This document shows positions 31,710 through 40,083 of a stretch of DNA of 64,000 bases, in pieces. Position numbers and translations under genes: made by a program. The notes below the pieces were generated by a model, which was given only the letters and a program-made list of their open reading frames with translations, was not told where the DNA came from and made no database searches. Each line of letters begins with the position of its first letter. Positions within the stretch are counted from its first letter, which is position 1. Origin of the DNA: WLJO01 sp945889085 (GTDB lineage: Bacteria > Actinomycetota > Acidimicrobiia > Acidimicrobiales > Ilumatobacteraceae); the NCBI GenBank assembly GCA_945889085.1, contig CAMDBM010000008.1, positions 1 through 64,000 on the forward strand. Direction: 5' to 3'.

Positions 31710-33614
31710 GTGAGCAGCCAGACGATGGGTCGAGACGTGCTGGAGAACAAGGACAAAGAGCAACTGGTGACGATCGCCCAGGCGCTCGGGATCAAGTCCG
31801 TGTCCCGCCTCAAGAAGGCCGAACTGGTCGACAGGATTCTGGAGCAGACGGGCCCCAACGATGGGCCCGATGCCGCTCCGACCGCAGCAGCGGCGTCCCA
31901 AGAAGGACCGAGGGCAACACCGGCAAGGGTGCCTAGGGCTGCCGCGAGGACGAACAACGGGGTCGTGCTCGGCCCCGACGGTGAGCCGCTCGCCGATTGG
32001 GAGATCGAGCTCATGAAGTCGGGCGAGGCCGCAGCGCCGGCCGCTCGCACCGACGCGGACGGCGATGATTCCGATGGCGACGACGGTGACGATGGCGACG
32101 ACGGCTCGTCCTCACAGGGTGAGGGTGGCGCTGGGCGCAAGCGCCGGCGGCGCCGCAACCGCAACCGCAGCCGCGGCGAGGATGGTGGCACAGTTGAGGG
32201 TGGTGAGCCCGGCGCAGGGGAAGAGCGCCAAGCCGGTGCGGAGCGTCACGGTGGAGGCGAGCGTCAGGGTGGCGGCGAGCGCCAGGCCGGTGCGGAGCGT
32301 CAGCCCGTCGGAGACCGCCAGCGTCAGGGCGAGGGTCCGCAACAGCGTGATCATCGGGGCAAGGACCGGGATCGGGATCGCGATCGCGACCGTGGACGCC
32401 GCGGGGAACGCGGTGAGCGTGACCGTTTCGGGCCGCGCGACGCCGATGCCGGTGTGGAGACCGAGGCCCCGTTGTCCGCCGAGCCCGTGCGGGTGTCCGG
32501 TTACCTGGACCTTCATGATCAGGGCTACGGCTTCCTGCGCGTCGGCGGCTACCTCGCCACCCGCGAGGACGCCTACATCTCGGTTCGCCAGACACGCCAG
32601 TACGGCCTGCGCAAGGGTGACTTCGTCGAAGGGATGTCACGCCCCGCCGGTCGAAACGAGAAGAACCCCGGGTTGGCCGAGATCTACACGATCAACGGCA
32701 AGGACCCCGATCAGCTGAAGGGTCGTCCCCGTTTCGAGGACCTCACCCCGCTGTTCCCGGACACCAAACTGCGCCTCGAGGACCCGAGCGACCCAACGAA
32801 CATGACGGCTCGCATCATCGACCTCATCTCGCCGATCGGTATGGGCCAGCGCGGCATCATCGTGTCACCCCCCAAGGCGGGCAAGACCACGGTCATGAAG
32901 ACGATCGCCAATTCGATCGAGAAGAACAACCCGAACGTGAAGCTCATCGTGCTGTTGATCGACGAGCGTCCCGAGGAGGTCACGGACTTCCGGCGCACCG
33001 TCAAGGGAGAAGTCATTGCCTCCACGTTCGACCGCCCGAGCGAGGAGCACACGCACGTCGCCGAACTGGTCATCGAGAAGGCAAAGCGTCTCGTGGAGAT
33101 GGGTGAGGACGTTGTCATCATCCTTGACGGCATCACCAGGCTCTCGCGTGCCTACAACCTTGCTGCCCCGGCAACCGGTCGCGTCATGTCGGGTGGTATC
33201 GACGCCGGTGCGCTGTACCCGCCGAAGAAGTTCTTCGGCGCCGCGCGCAACGTCGAGGAGGGTGGCTCGCTCACCATCCTCGCCACGGCACTCGTCGAGA
33301 CGAACAGCCGGATGGACGAGGCGATCTTCGAGGAGTTCAAGGGCACGGGCAACATGGAGCTTCGTCTCGACCGCAGGCTCGCCGAGCGCCGTATCTATCC
33401 GGCAATCGACGTTGACGCCTCGAGCACACGCCACGAGGAACTGCTTTTCGACCGTAAGCAGTTGCAGATGGTCTGGAAGCTTCGCCGTGTCCTTTCCGGA
33501 CTGGCGGCCGACGGCAACGCTGCCCCTGGGCTCGAGTTGCTCATCGATCGCCTCAAGACCTTCCGCACGAACGACCACTTCCTCGAGGAGATCTCCAAGC
33601 AACCGTCCATGTGA
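31710..33614 (+). CDS. rho: Transcription termination factor Rho
   Basis: 634 residues, longer than the 419 of E. coli Rho because of an N-terminal insertion. Residues 1-50 have the Rho_N SAP-like fold (LVTIAQALGIKSVSRLKKAELVDRI). About 50-250 is Asp/Glu/Arg/Gly-rich with Gly-Glu-Arg repeats (AERQAGAER-type). The cold-shock-like RNA site is GYLDLHDQGYGFLRVGGY, the P-loop SPPKAGKTT (about 385), then LLIDERPEEVTDF and the R-loop region. GTG 31710 follows GAGAGGGG. Confidence 0.97.
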   Translation: MSSQTMGRDVLENKDKEQLVTIAQALGIKSVSRLKKAELVDRILEQTGPNDGPDAAPTAAAASQEGPRATPARVPRAAARTNNGVVLGPDGEPLADWEIELMKSGEAAAPAARTDADGDDSDGDDGDDGDDGSSSQGEGGAGRKRRRRRNRNRSRGEDGGTVEGGEPGAGEERQAGAERHGGGERQGGGERQAGAERQPVGDRQRQGEGPQQRDHRGKDRDRDRDRDRGRRGERGERDRFGPRDADAGVETEAPLSAEPVRVSGYLDLHDQGYGFLRVGGYLATREDAYISVRQTRQYGLRKGDFVEGMSRPAGRNEKNPGLAEIYTINGKDPDQLKGRPRFEDLTPLFPDTKLRLEDPSDPTNMTARIIDLISPIGMGQRGIIVSPPKAGKTTVMKTIANSIEKNNPNVKLIVLLIDERPEEVTDFRRTVKGEVIASTFDRPSEEHTHVAELVIEKAKRLVEMGEDVVIILDGITRLSRAYNLAAPATGRVMSGGIDAGALYPPKKFFGAARNVEEGGSLTILATALVETNSRMDEAIFEEFKGTGNMELRLDRRLAERRIYPAIDVDASSTRHEELLFDRKQLQMVWKLRRVLSGLAADGNAAPGLELLIDRLKTFRTNDHFLEEISKQPSM

Positions 33615-33689
33615 CGGTGCGGAGCGGTGCGTCCGGGGCCGGCCGTTGGTTAGGAGTCGACATCGCGCAGACCGTACGGTTGGCTCACG

Positions 33690-34328
33690 ATGACCCAAGA
33701 AGTCACCCAGCACGACGATCCATTTGCTATCTCTGAGGCCCGCGTTCGCGCCGGACGCGCTATCCGGGACATCAGCCACGCGGTGGTGGGCCACCACGCT
33801 CCTGATGCGCTGCTCGACGAGGTTGCAGAGACGCTCAACGCGTTGTCCTCGCGGCTCACCGGTCTCACGCCCCGCACGCGTGAGCCGGAAAACTTTCAGC
33901 AGCGCAACAACGAAGCGCAGGTGCAGGACGGGGGTACGTTCACCACGTATCCCGACCGGCCCTACTCGGGAACGGCGAGCCCATTGGGTCTCGACCTGCG
34001 CGTGGTACGCGATGGCGACGAGGTGGTGGCGCACTTCGAACTGCGCGCGGCGCACGAGGGTGCGCCCACCCGCAGCCACGGTGGCATCGTGTCGGCCGTG
34101 ATCGACGATGTGTTCGGCTTCGTGCTGCAGCTCAACCAGGTGATGGGCTTCACGGGCGAGCTGACCGTTCGCTACGAGGCGGGAACGCCGATCGGCCGTC
34201 CGCTGCAACTGCGCGCGCGGATGGAGAGCAAGGAGGGTCGCAAGATCTTCATGACCGGCGAGATCCTCGACGGTGAGACGCGTACGGCGACGGCTCGAGC
34301 GATCTTCATCGAGCGCACCAACGTCTAG
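33690..34328 (+). CDS. PaaI-type hotdog thioesterase
   Basis: 212 residues. A helical N-terminal half is followed by the hotdog part: HFELRAAHEGAPTRSHGGIVSAVIDDVFGFVLQ with HGG and the D/E residues, and GELTVRYEAGTPIGRPLQLRAR. Hydrolyses acyl-CoA thioesters. It is the last gene before the CoA-transferase on the other strand; a link with CoA metabolism is plausible. Confidence 0.88.
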   Translation: MTQEVTQHDDPFAISEARVRAGRAIRDISHAVVGHHAPDALLDEVAETLNALSSRLTGLTPRTREPENFQQRNNEAQVQDGGTFTTYPDRPYSGTASPLGLDLRVVRDGDEVVAHFELRAAHEGAPTRSHGGIVSAVIDDVFGFVLQLNQVMGFTGELTVRYEAGTPIGRPLQLRARMESKEGRKIFMTGEILDGETRTATARAIFIERTNV

Positions 34329-34330
34329 CG

Positions 34331-36724
34331 CTAGCCGAAGAGACCGTCGCCCATGCCGAGGGCAACCTCTTCGTCGGTCATGCCGGACAGTTCGGTGAAG
34401 ATCTCGAAGTTGTGCTCGCCCAGATAACCGGGTGACAGCAGGTACGGCTCGAGGTCCGTTCCGCTCCAGAGCCCGGGGAAGCGGTCGTATGGCCGCTCAC
34501 CAAACACCTGGTGCTCACCCGAGCGGAAGAGGTTGCGGCTGACGTGCTGCGGGTCGTTCATGAGGTCCTCGCCGCCCTGCACCATCCCGGCCGGGATCCC
34601 GACGCTCTGCAGTGCCTGAACGGCCACGCGTGCGATGCGGTTCTGGGACCATTCACGCAGTGCGGCATCGATATCCGCGCGTCGCTCGAACCTGCCCGCA
34701 GCCGTGTCGCACTGCGAGTCCCGCGCGAGCAGCGCGAGGAGCGGACCGACCACGTCGCAGAGTCGCCGCCACTCGTCGTCCGTGCGGACGGTGAGCGCAA
34801 TCTCCCGGAGGTCTCCGCAGCGGTACACCTCGTTCGGGCAGTGATGGCCGAACGGATCGACGTTGCCATTGGGCTGCGCCTCGCGGCCATTGCTCAGGTA
34901 GTCGAGCATCGCCGAACCGATGAGATACGTGCCGGTCTCCATCTGTGCGATGTCGACGCGTTGGCCCGTTCCGGTGGAGCGGCGAGCCTCGACGGCAGAG
35001 AGCACACCGATCGCACCGAGGAAGCCGGCAGCGTGGTCGTTGAGCGAGAAACCGGGGCCGACATCGAGGCGATCAGCGGGGTTCGAGAGATGGGTGAGGC
35101 CGCAGAGTGCGTGGATAGTGGGCGCGTAGGTGATCATGTTCTTCCACGGGCCCTCGTGGCCGGGGCCGCTCATCGTCACGTAGATGATCCCAGGGTTCCA
35201 TTCCTTCACCTGCTCGTAGCCGATTCCCCAGCGCGCGAGCACGCCAGCGGAGAAGTTCTCGATGATGACGTCGGACTGCTCGATCATCGGCCTGATGATC
35301 TCGAGTGCCTTCTCGTGCTTCATGTTGAGGCTCGCCGAACGCTTCGAACGGTTCCACACGTAGTAGTACGGGAAGTCTGGTGAGTTGACGAGTGTCGCCC
35401 GCTCGGCGGTCTGGAACTTCAGGATGTCTGCGCCGAGGTCGCCGAGGATGCGGCAGCACATCGGCCCGGCGAGCACCCACGTGAAGTCAACGACCCGGAT
35501 GCCGTCGAGCGGCTTCCCGGCCGAGTAGGGGCCGGACCGGAGTGCGTGCGTGCTCGGACGGGGTGCCGGGATCGCGCCCCATTCGCGAACGATGTCGTCG
35601 ATGTCGGTGGGCTGCGGCTCCGGCGCCCTCGGCATCGGGGATGGGGTCTCGCTGAACACGGCGAACGGCCCGGGGGTCTTCACGTGTTCGTGCCCGTCGA
35701 ACGGGCGGAAGGTCTTGCGGAACTCGTACTGCGGGTTCTGGGCCACCTGTGCGACAGTCTGGACCTCACCGAATGCAACGTGCAGCTCCTGTGCCTTGTG
35801 GAACAGCGTTCCTGAGTCGACGGTCTTCGCGAAGTTCTTGAACGCGGTCATCCCGCGCTCGACCTGGGCGAGGTATTCCTCGGGGGCCATCGCGCCGAGG
35901 AGCGCGCCCTCCTCGTCTCCCTGCTCGCCCATCCACTGGTACATGGCGACGGGCAGCGGTGACACCGTGACCATGCACGCGCCCGTTTTGGCCGGCGTCA
36001 CGGTGTAGGCACCCAGCCAGTGACGGGAGGCCATGCGCAGCGCATGCTTGGGCATGCCGAACATTGGCTCGAGGATGTCGTCGAACCAGTGCTGGAAGAA
36101 GATCTGCTCGACTGTGGTGGAAACCACCTCGTGCATCGACAGGTCGACAAGCTGGCCGGTGCCGGTCTCCCGGGCGCTGTACACGCCGGCGATCGCACAG
36201 ACGGTGGCCATCATCGAGGCGACGTGAAGGCTCTGGCGGCCCCACGGGTTCACGGCCTGCTCCGCCGTTCCCGACACGCTCAGCACCCCGCCCATCGCCG
36301 CCGCAACGAGGTCGCTCGACTGCCAGTCCTTGCGCGGCCCGGTGAGCCCGAACGGCGTGAGCGACACCTGAACGAGGCGCGGATTGGTCTTGACGAGTTC
36401 AGCATGCGCCAGCCCGAGCGATTCGAGGCGGCCGGGCGGCTCGGTGTCGATGATGAGGTCGGCCACCTCGGCGAGGAGCCGATACGCCTCGCGTCCGGCT
36501 TCGGTGTCGAGATCGATGTCAGCCCGGCGCTTGCCCCCGTCGTACCACCAGTCGAGCAGCCCGCCCTTGGCGGCTTCAGCGGCGTCACGCATAGCGGGTC
36601 CGGGGGTTCCGTGGCCGATACGAACGACCGACGCGCCGCTCTCGGCGAGCAGCTTGGTAGCAAATCTGCCTGAATCGTCGGTGAGATCGATGACACGAAT
36701 CCCGTGCAGCGGTCCGGTGCTCAT
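34331..36724 (-). CDS. Tandem-duplicated CoA-transferase (CaiB/BaiF, family III)
   Basis: 797 residues, two family III modules head to tail. The first starts MSTGPLHGIRVIDLTDDSGRFATKLLAESGASVVRIG, with MHEVVSTTVEQI; the second starts near residue 400 (PLDGIRVVDFTWVLAGPMCCRILGDLGADI) with NRSKRSASLNMKH. The usual catalytic Asp position falls in MHEVV (Glu here) in the first half and QMETGTYLIG in the second, so activity of each half needs checking. ATG 36724. Confidence 0.9.
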   Translation of the reverse strand: MSTGPLHGIRVIDLTDDSGRFATKLLAESGASVVRIGHGTPGPAMRDAAEAAKGGLLDWWYDGGKRRADIDLDTEAGREAYRLLAEVADLIIDTEPPGRLESLGLAHAELVKTNPRLVQVSLTPFGLTGPRKDWQSSDLVAAAMGGVLSVSGTAEQAVNPWGRQSLHVASMMATVCAIAGVYSARETGTGQLVDLSMHEVVSTTVEQIFFQHWFDDILEPMFGMPKHALRMASRHWLGAYTVTPAKTGACMVTVSPLPVAMYQWMGEQGDEEGALLGAMAPEEYLAQVERGMTAFKNFAKTVDSGTLFHKAQELHVAFGEVQTVAQVAQNPQYEFRKTFRPFDGHEHVKTPGPFAVFSETPSPMPRAPEPQPTDIDDIVREWGAIPAPRPSTHALRSGPYSAGKPLDGIRVVDFTWVLAGPMCCRILGDLGADILKFQTAERATLVNSPDFPYYYVWNRSKRSASLNMKHEKALEIIRPMIEQSDVIIENFSAGVLARWGIGYEQVKEWNPGIIYVTMSGPGHEGPWKNMITYAPTIHALCGLTHLSNPADRLDVGPGFSLNDHAAGFLGAIGVLSAVEARRSTGTGQRVDIAQMETGTYLIGSAMLDYLSNGREAQPNGNVDPFGHHCPNEVYRCGDLREIALTVRTDDEWRRLCDVVGPLLALLARDSQCDTAAGRFERRADIDAALREWSQNRIARVAVQALQSVGIPAGMVQGGEDLMNDPQHVSRNLFRSGEHQVFGERPYDRFPGLWSGTDLEPYLLSPGYLGEHNFEIFTELSGMTDEEVALGMGDGLFG

Positions 36725-36743
36725 GGTGGTAACCCCCTGTACA

Positions 36744-36767
36744 CCACTCAACAACGCAATTGAGTGG
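36744..36767. promoter_or_regulatory. Operator-like inverted repeat before CoA-transferase
   Basis: CCACTCAA (36744-36751) and TTGAGTGG (36760-36767) with an 8-nt spacer, 20 nt upstream of the ATG. Position and symmetry fit a dimeric regulator site. Confidence 0.6.
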
Positions 36768-36858
36768 CGGATGTCACAGTAGTTGGTGGCGTGTGCGCCC
36801 CAAAAAGGAGCGTGTTCACTTCCCGCCGTATCCAGCGTCGCTCCGATGGCGCAGCCCG

Positions 36859-38115
36859 TTACCCGCGATAGAAGATCGAGGGGTGGAGAATCTCCCGCTG
36901 CCACAGCCGATCGTGGACGGCTTCGGTGATGCCGAGGTCGGTGCAGGCGGAGTCGTACGCGTCTCGCACCACGGTGACGCAGTGGTCGACAATCTCGGTC
37001 GCCTGTTTGCGGGAGAGGCCGTACGTGCCTGCAGCCTCGATGCACGAGGCGAGGCGAGCCTGCCGCTGACCGCTCTTGCCGTACGCCATGGCGAGAAAGG
37101 CTTCACCGGTGGAGCGCGGCTGCGGGCAGAGGTCGTAGGCAGGGGTGAGCTCGAGCAGCGTCCCGTCCCAGAATGCGGCGTGGTTGCGTGCGTGGTCGTC
37201 GGTGTTGCCGAGGACCACGTTGATGACGATCCGTTGGAACAACTCGCCGAGGGTTGTTGAGGGCGAACGGAAGCAGAGCCTGATCAGGTCCACCAGATCG
37301 GTGTAGGTGGCGTGCCGGGCCGCCTGCTCGTGCAGCCCGAGTAGGGAGAGCGCGCTCAGTACGAGCCGGCGCGTCCCGTTGCCCGGCCGGTCGAATCGCT
37401 CGACGAGCAGAACGTCGCGGCCCGCCGCGCGGGTGAGTTGTGTCGATGCGGTGTGCACCCCGCACCGACGGGCGAGTTCCATGCCGAGTGCTTCGGCCTG
37501 CATCCACGGAAACACGTCGGTGGACACGGAGAACTTGGCGATGAACTCCCGAGCCCCATCGACCAGGAGTGCCTTGGGTCGGGCACCACCCACCGACGAG
37601 CCATAGGTGAGGGCGTCGTCGAGTTCGGGCGAGAAGGCGAGACCCCGTGTGAGGCGGTCGCCTGCTTCGACGAGTTCTTCCAGTGTGCCGTGGCTGTTCC
37701 GGGGGACGTAGACGTCCGGGCGTGCCTGCACGTCGAGCGCCCCGATCCGGTTCGAGCCGGACTCGAGGAGGTAGGTCATGAGGGGAAGGTCTCCGGTGTC
37801 GGCTGCGCCACGTCCGAGCCGACGGCGAAGAATGACCTGCTGCCCCCACGAGTCTGGGGCGGCGTCGCGAATGGCGCCGTGTGCGTCCAGGCCATCGGGC
37901 GGTCGTTGTGCGCCCTCGACGAGAGGGAGGCCCTTGGCGTGGTCCGTGTCCGGTTGGAGCGAAATCGCGTCGGCCCGCGCGAGGTACGACTGGCCGTAGG
38001 CGAAGACGAGTTCACCGTCGACCACCTGGATGACCCCGGCAACCACAGGCACTGTGTGGCCGGGGAGCCACACCCAGACGAATGCCTTCTGCGGGGCGAT
38101 GTCAGAAGTTGTCAT
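36859..38115 (-). CDS. hipA: HipA-family serine/threonine kinase toxin
   Basis: 418 residues. HipA-type kinase parts: SSVGGARPK (173-181), K194 in FIAKF, NTDDHARN (304-311) with the catalytic Asp, and PAYDL (325-329) with the metal Asp. All are intact, so activity is expected. HipA toxins phosphorylate aminoacyl-tRNA synthetases (GltX in E. coli; family knowledge), and the antitoxin hipB overlaps its start by 14 nt. Confidence 0.92.
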   Translation of the reverse strand: MTTSDIAPQKAFVWVWLPGHTVPVVAGVIQVVDGELVFAYGQSYLARADAISLQPDTDHAKGLPLVEGAQRPPDGLDAHGAIRDAAPDSWGQQVILRRRLGRGAADTGDLPLMTYLLESGSNRIGALDVQARPDVYVPRNSHGTLEELVEAGDRLTRGLAFSPELDDALTYGSSVGGARPKALLVDGAREFIAKFSVSTDVFPWMQAEALGMELARRCGVHTASTQLTRAAGRDVLLVERFDRPGNGTRRLVLSALSLLGLHEQAARHATYTDLVDLIRLCFRSPSTTLGELFQRIVINVVLGNTDDHARNHAAFWDGTLLELTPAYDLCPQPRSTGEAFLAMAYGKSGQRQARLASCIEAAGTYGLSRKQATEIVDHCVTVVRDAYDSACTDLGITEAVHDRLWQREILHPSIFYRG

Positions 38116-38428
38116 CGACCGTCACCACCCGTCGCCTGACGCGACGCGGGAGTAGTGCAAGTTCCTTCTCGCCGCGTGCCGCCAGTTCCGCGAGTTCGCT
38201 GCGCTCGGCACCGAAGAGCGGGAGGGCCAGCACCGCTGCGACCTCGAAGTAGATGCCGATCGCCACAGACGGCTCCCCGTGTTCGACGTGGGAGAGCGTG
38301 ACTCGCGTGATGCCGGCCCGCTCTGCGACCTCGGTACTAGTGCGGCGCTGCTGTCGGCGCGCCGAAACGAGTTGCAGGCCGAAGACGCGTGCGGCGTCAG
38401 CGGTGCTGCTCAGATACTGGCGTGCCAT
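38102..38428 (-). CDS. hipB: HipB-like XRE-family antitoxin
   Basis: 108 residues. Helix-turn-helix of the XRE type (LVSARRQQRRTSTEVAERAGITRVTLSHVEHG). The C-terminal part binds HipA in relatives. Start ATG 38428 with AGGAGG nearby. Binds the palindrome at 38443-38492 (inference) and neutralises HipA. Confidence 0.92.
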   Translation of the reverse strand: MARQYLSSTADAARVFGLQLVSARRQQRRTSTEVAERAGITRVTLSHVEHGEPSVAIGIYFEVAAVLALPLFGAERSELAELAARGEKELALLPRRVRRRVVTVDDNF

Positions 38429-38442
38429 TCATTTCCTCCTGA

Positions 38443-38492
38443 TTGTATAGCAAGTTATTCATAAGCAATCTAATGAATACTTAACTATACAA
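38443..38492. promoter_or_regulatory. Palindromic hipBA operator/promoter
   Basis: Two 20-bp half-sites, TTGTATAG...ATTCAT and its complement, 15 of 20 matching, around a 10-bp spacer. The AT-rich block stands out in the GC-rich surroundings. On the minus strand TTAGAT-18 nt-TATACA gives a plausible -35/-10, so HipB binding would cover the promoter. Confidence 0.75.
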
Positions 38493-38564
38493 GACGCAGG
38501 GTAGCTGGATGGTGTGCCCCTGGCGGCGTTCGGCGGTCCGGGCGCGGAGATTTCCCGCGGGAAA

Positions 38565-39476
38565 TCAGCCCTTCTTGGCGGCCTGCTCCATCGCCCGCAT
38601 CAGCTCGGCGATCATCTGGGCGCGGGGAGGCATACCCGGGAGTTGCTTCGGCGGCTCGGGGTTGATGCGCTCACCGATGCGGTCCCAGCGGGCGATCGCG
38701 ATGTCGAGGAAGTCCTGGTGCGGGAAGACCCAGAACTGGTCCTCCTGCACTGCGTCGAGCACCATCGACGCAACGGCAGCGGGGGTCATACCCTCACTAA
38801 TCGCCTTGCGGCCGTAGTCAAGGATCGATTGGGCGGCGGGGTCGCTGACCGGCTTGTCACCCAGCTCCTCGGGCCAGTTGCGGTCCGAATCGACGATTCC
38901 GGTGCGCACCCAGCCTGGGCACAGGCAACTGACTCCGATGGGCAGGCCGGCTTCCTTCATCGACCAGGAGAGGCTGTCGCTGATGGCGACGACGGCGTGC
39001 TTGCTGGCGTCGTAGATCGGTGAGAAGCCGGTCATGCAGCCGGCGATCGATGCCGTGTTCACGATGTAGCCGCCGCCGTTCGCGGCGAAGTGCGGCACGA
39101 ACGCACGGATGCCGTGAATGACGCCCCAGAAGTTGACGTCAATGACCCACTCCAACACCGAGAGCGGCCCAGTCCACGGGTCCACGTTTGCGCCGCCGAC
39201 CCCTGCGTTGTTGCAGACGATGTGAACGCGTCCGAACTTCGCCACCGATGCGGCGAGCAGGGCCTCTACGGACTCAACCTTGCGCACGTCGGTGGTGACG
39301 GCGAGTGCCTCCACACCGTGTGCACGGATCTTTGTCTCGGCGACGGCGAGGGCACCTTCCTCCACATCGGCGAGGACGATGTTCACGCCCTCCTTGGCGA
39401 AGGCTTCGGCAAGGGCGAAACCGATGCCACTCGCAGCTCCGGTGACGACGGCAACTTGTCCACGTTCGAGTTTCAT
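38565..39476 (-). CDS. Short-chain dehydrogenase/reductase
   Basis: 303 residues. TGAASGIGFALAEAF (NAD(P) site), NNAGVGG, and YDASK with the catalytic Tyr and Lys. C-terminal extension of about 60 residues (GERINPEPPKQLPGMPPRAQM). ATG 39476. Substrate unknown. Confidence 0.93.
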   Translation of the reverse strand: MKLERGQVAVVTGAASGIGFALAEAFAKEGVNIVLADVEEGALAVAETKIRAHGVEALAVTTDVRKVESVEALLAASVAKFGRVHIVCNNAGVGGANVDPWTGPLSVLEWVIDVNFWGVIHGIRAFVPHFAANGGGYIVNTASIAGCMTGFSPIYDASKHAVVAISDSLSWSMKEAGLPIGVSCLCPGWVRTGIVDSDRNWPEELGDKPVSDPAAQSILDYGRKAISEGMTPAAVASMVLDAVQEDQFWVFPHQDFLDIAIARWDRIGERINPEPPKQLPGMPPRAQMIAELMRAMEQAAKKG

Positions 39477-39520
39477 ATGCCGGACATTAGGCCCAAACCG
39501 GGAATCGTGCTCGAGGTACG

Positions 39521-40018
39521 TCACCCGGCGCCGGGCGACCATCCTGCGGGGCCCCAGACCTCTTGTGCCTTTGCGTAAACGCCTTGGTCGTAGGAGAACT
39601 CGACCACGTTGCCGTCGGGGTCCGTCACCGCACAGATGTAGCCGATGGGCGGAGGCAACTGCGTGGCGGGCCAGTGGAGGAAGCCGTCGTGTGCGGCCAG
39701 CTCGGCGATGGCATCAACTTCGTCGCGGCTCGTCACCTCGATGCCGATGTGGGCGAACGGGGCCATTGTCGGCTGCGGGCCGTGCCCGGCATCCCGGTGG
39801 AACGACACCAGCACCAAGATGAACGGCTTGTCCGCATTGTCTGGTTGGCCGAGCCAGGCGCCGAAACCGTCCGCGTCCTCCCGCTTGTCGAGGAGGCGCA
39901 TTGGTGTGTACCGCTCGTAGAAGGCGATGGACGCCTCGATATCGCTGCACGGGAGCGCGATGTGCGTCCATCTCCACGCAGGTGGGTGCACGACGAAGCG
40001 GTCCTCGGGGCTGCTCAC
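39521..40018 (-). CDS. VOC-family (glyoxalase/dioxygenase fold) protein
   Basis: 165 residues from GTG 40018. Two beta-alpha-beta modules: WRWTHIALPCSDIEASIAFYERYTPM with the first His, and FAHIGIEVTSRDEVDAI with the second. The C-terminal DPDGNVVEFSYDQG contains the usual Glu. Metal-dependent isomerase or lyase activity is the family norm; the substrate is unknown. Confidence 0.88.
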   Translation of the reverse strand: MSSPEDRFVVHPPAWRWTHIALPCSDIEASIAFYERYTPMRLLDKREDADGFGAWLGQPDNADKPFILVLVSFHRDAGHGPQPTMAPFAHIGIEVTSRDEVDAIAELAAHDGFLHWPATQLPPPIGYICAVTDPDGNVVEFSYDQGVYAKAQEVWGPAGWSPGAG

Positions 40019-40083
40019 CGTGGCCGCTTGGCGGTACTGGTTGTCGTGATGGTTGACATCGTTGGTGGCGGATCCCTTCGCGT

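Noticed and set aside
32200..32340. CRISPR-like or tandem repeat in rho
   Set aside because: It codes for charged GER/AER repeats within Rho; spacing and variation do not fit CRISPR.
36725..37045. Longer start for the CoA-transferase
   Set aside because: The extra N-terminal sequence has no homology and crosses an operator-like repeat and the hipA end.
38565..39542. Longer start for the SDR gene
   Set aside because: MKLERGQVAVVTGAASG gives the normal distance to the cofactor motif.
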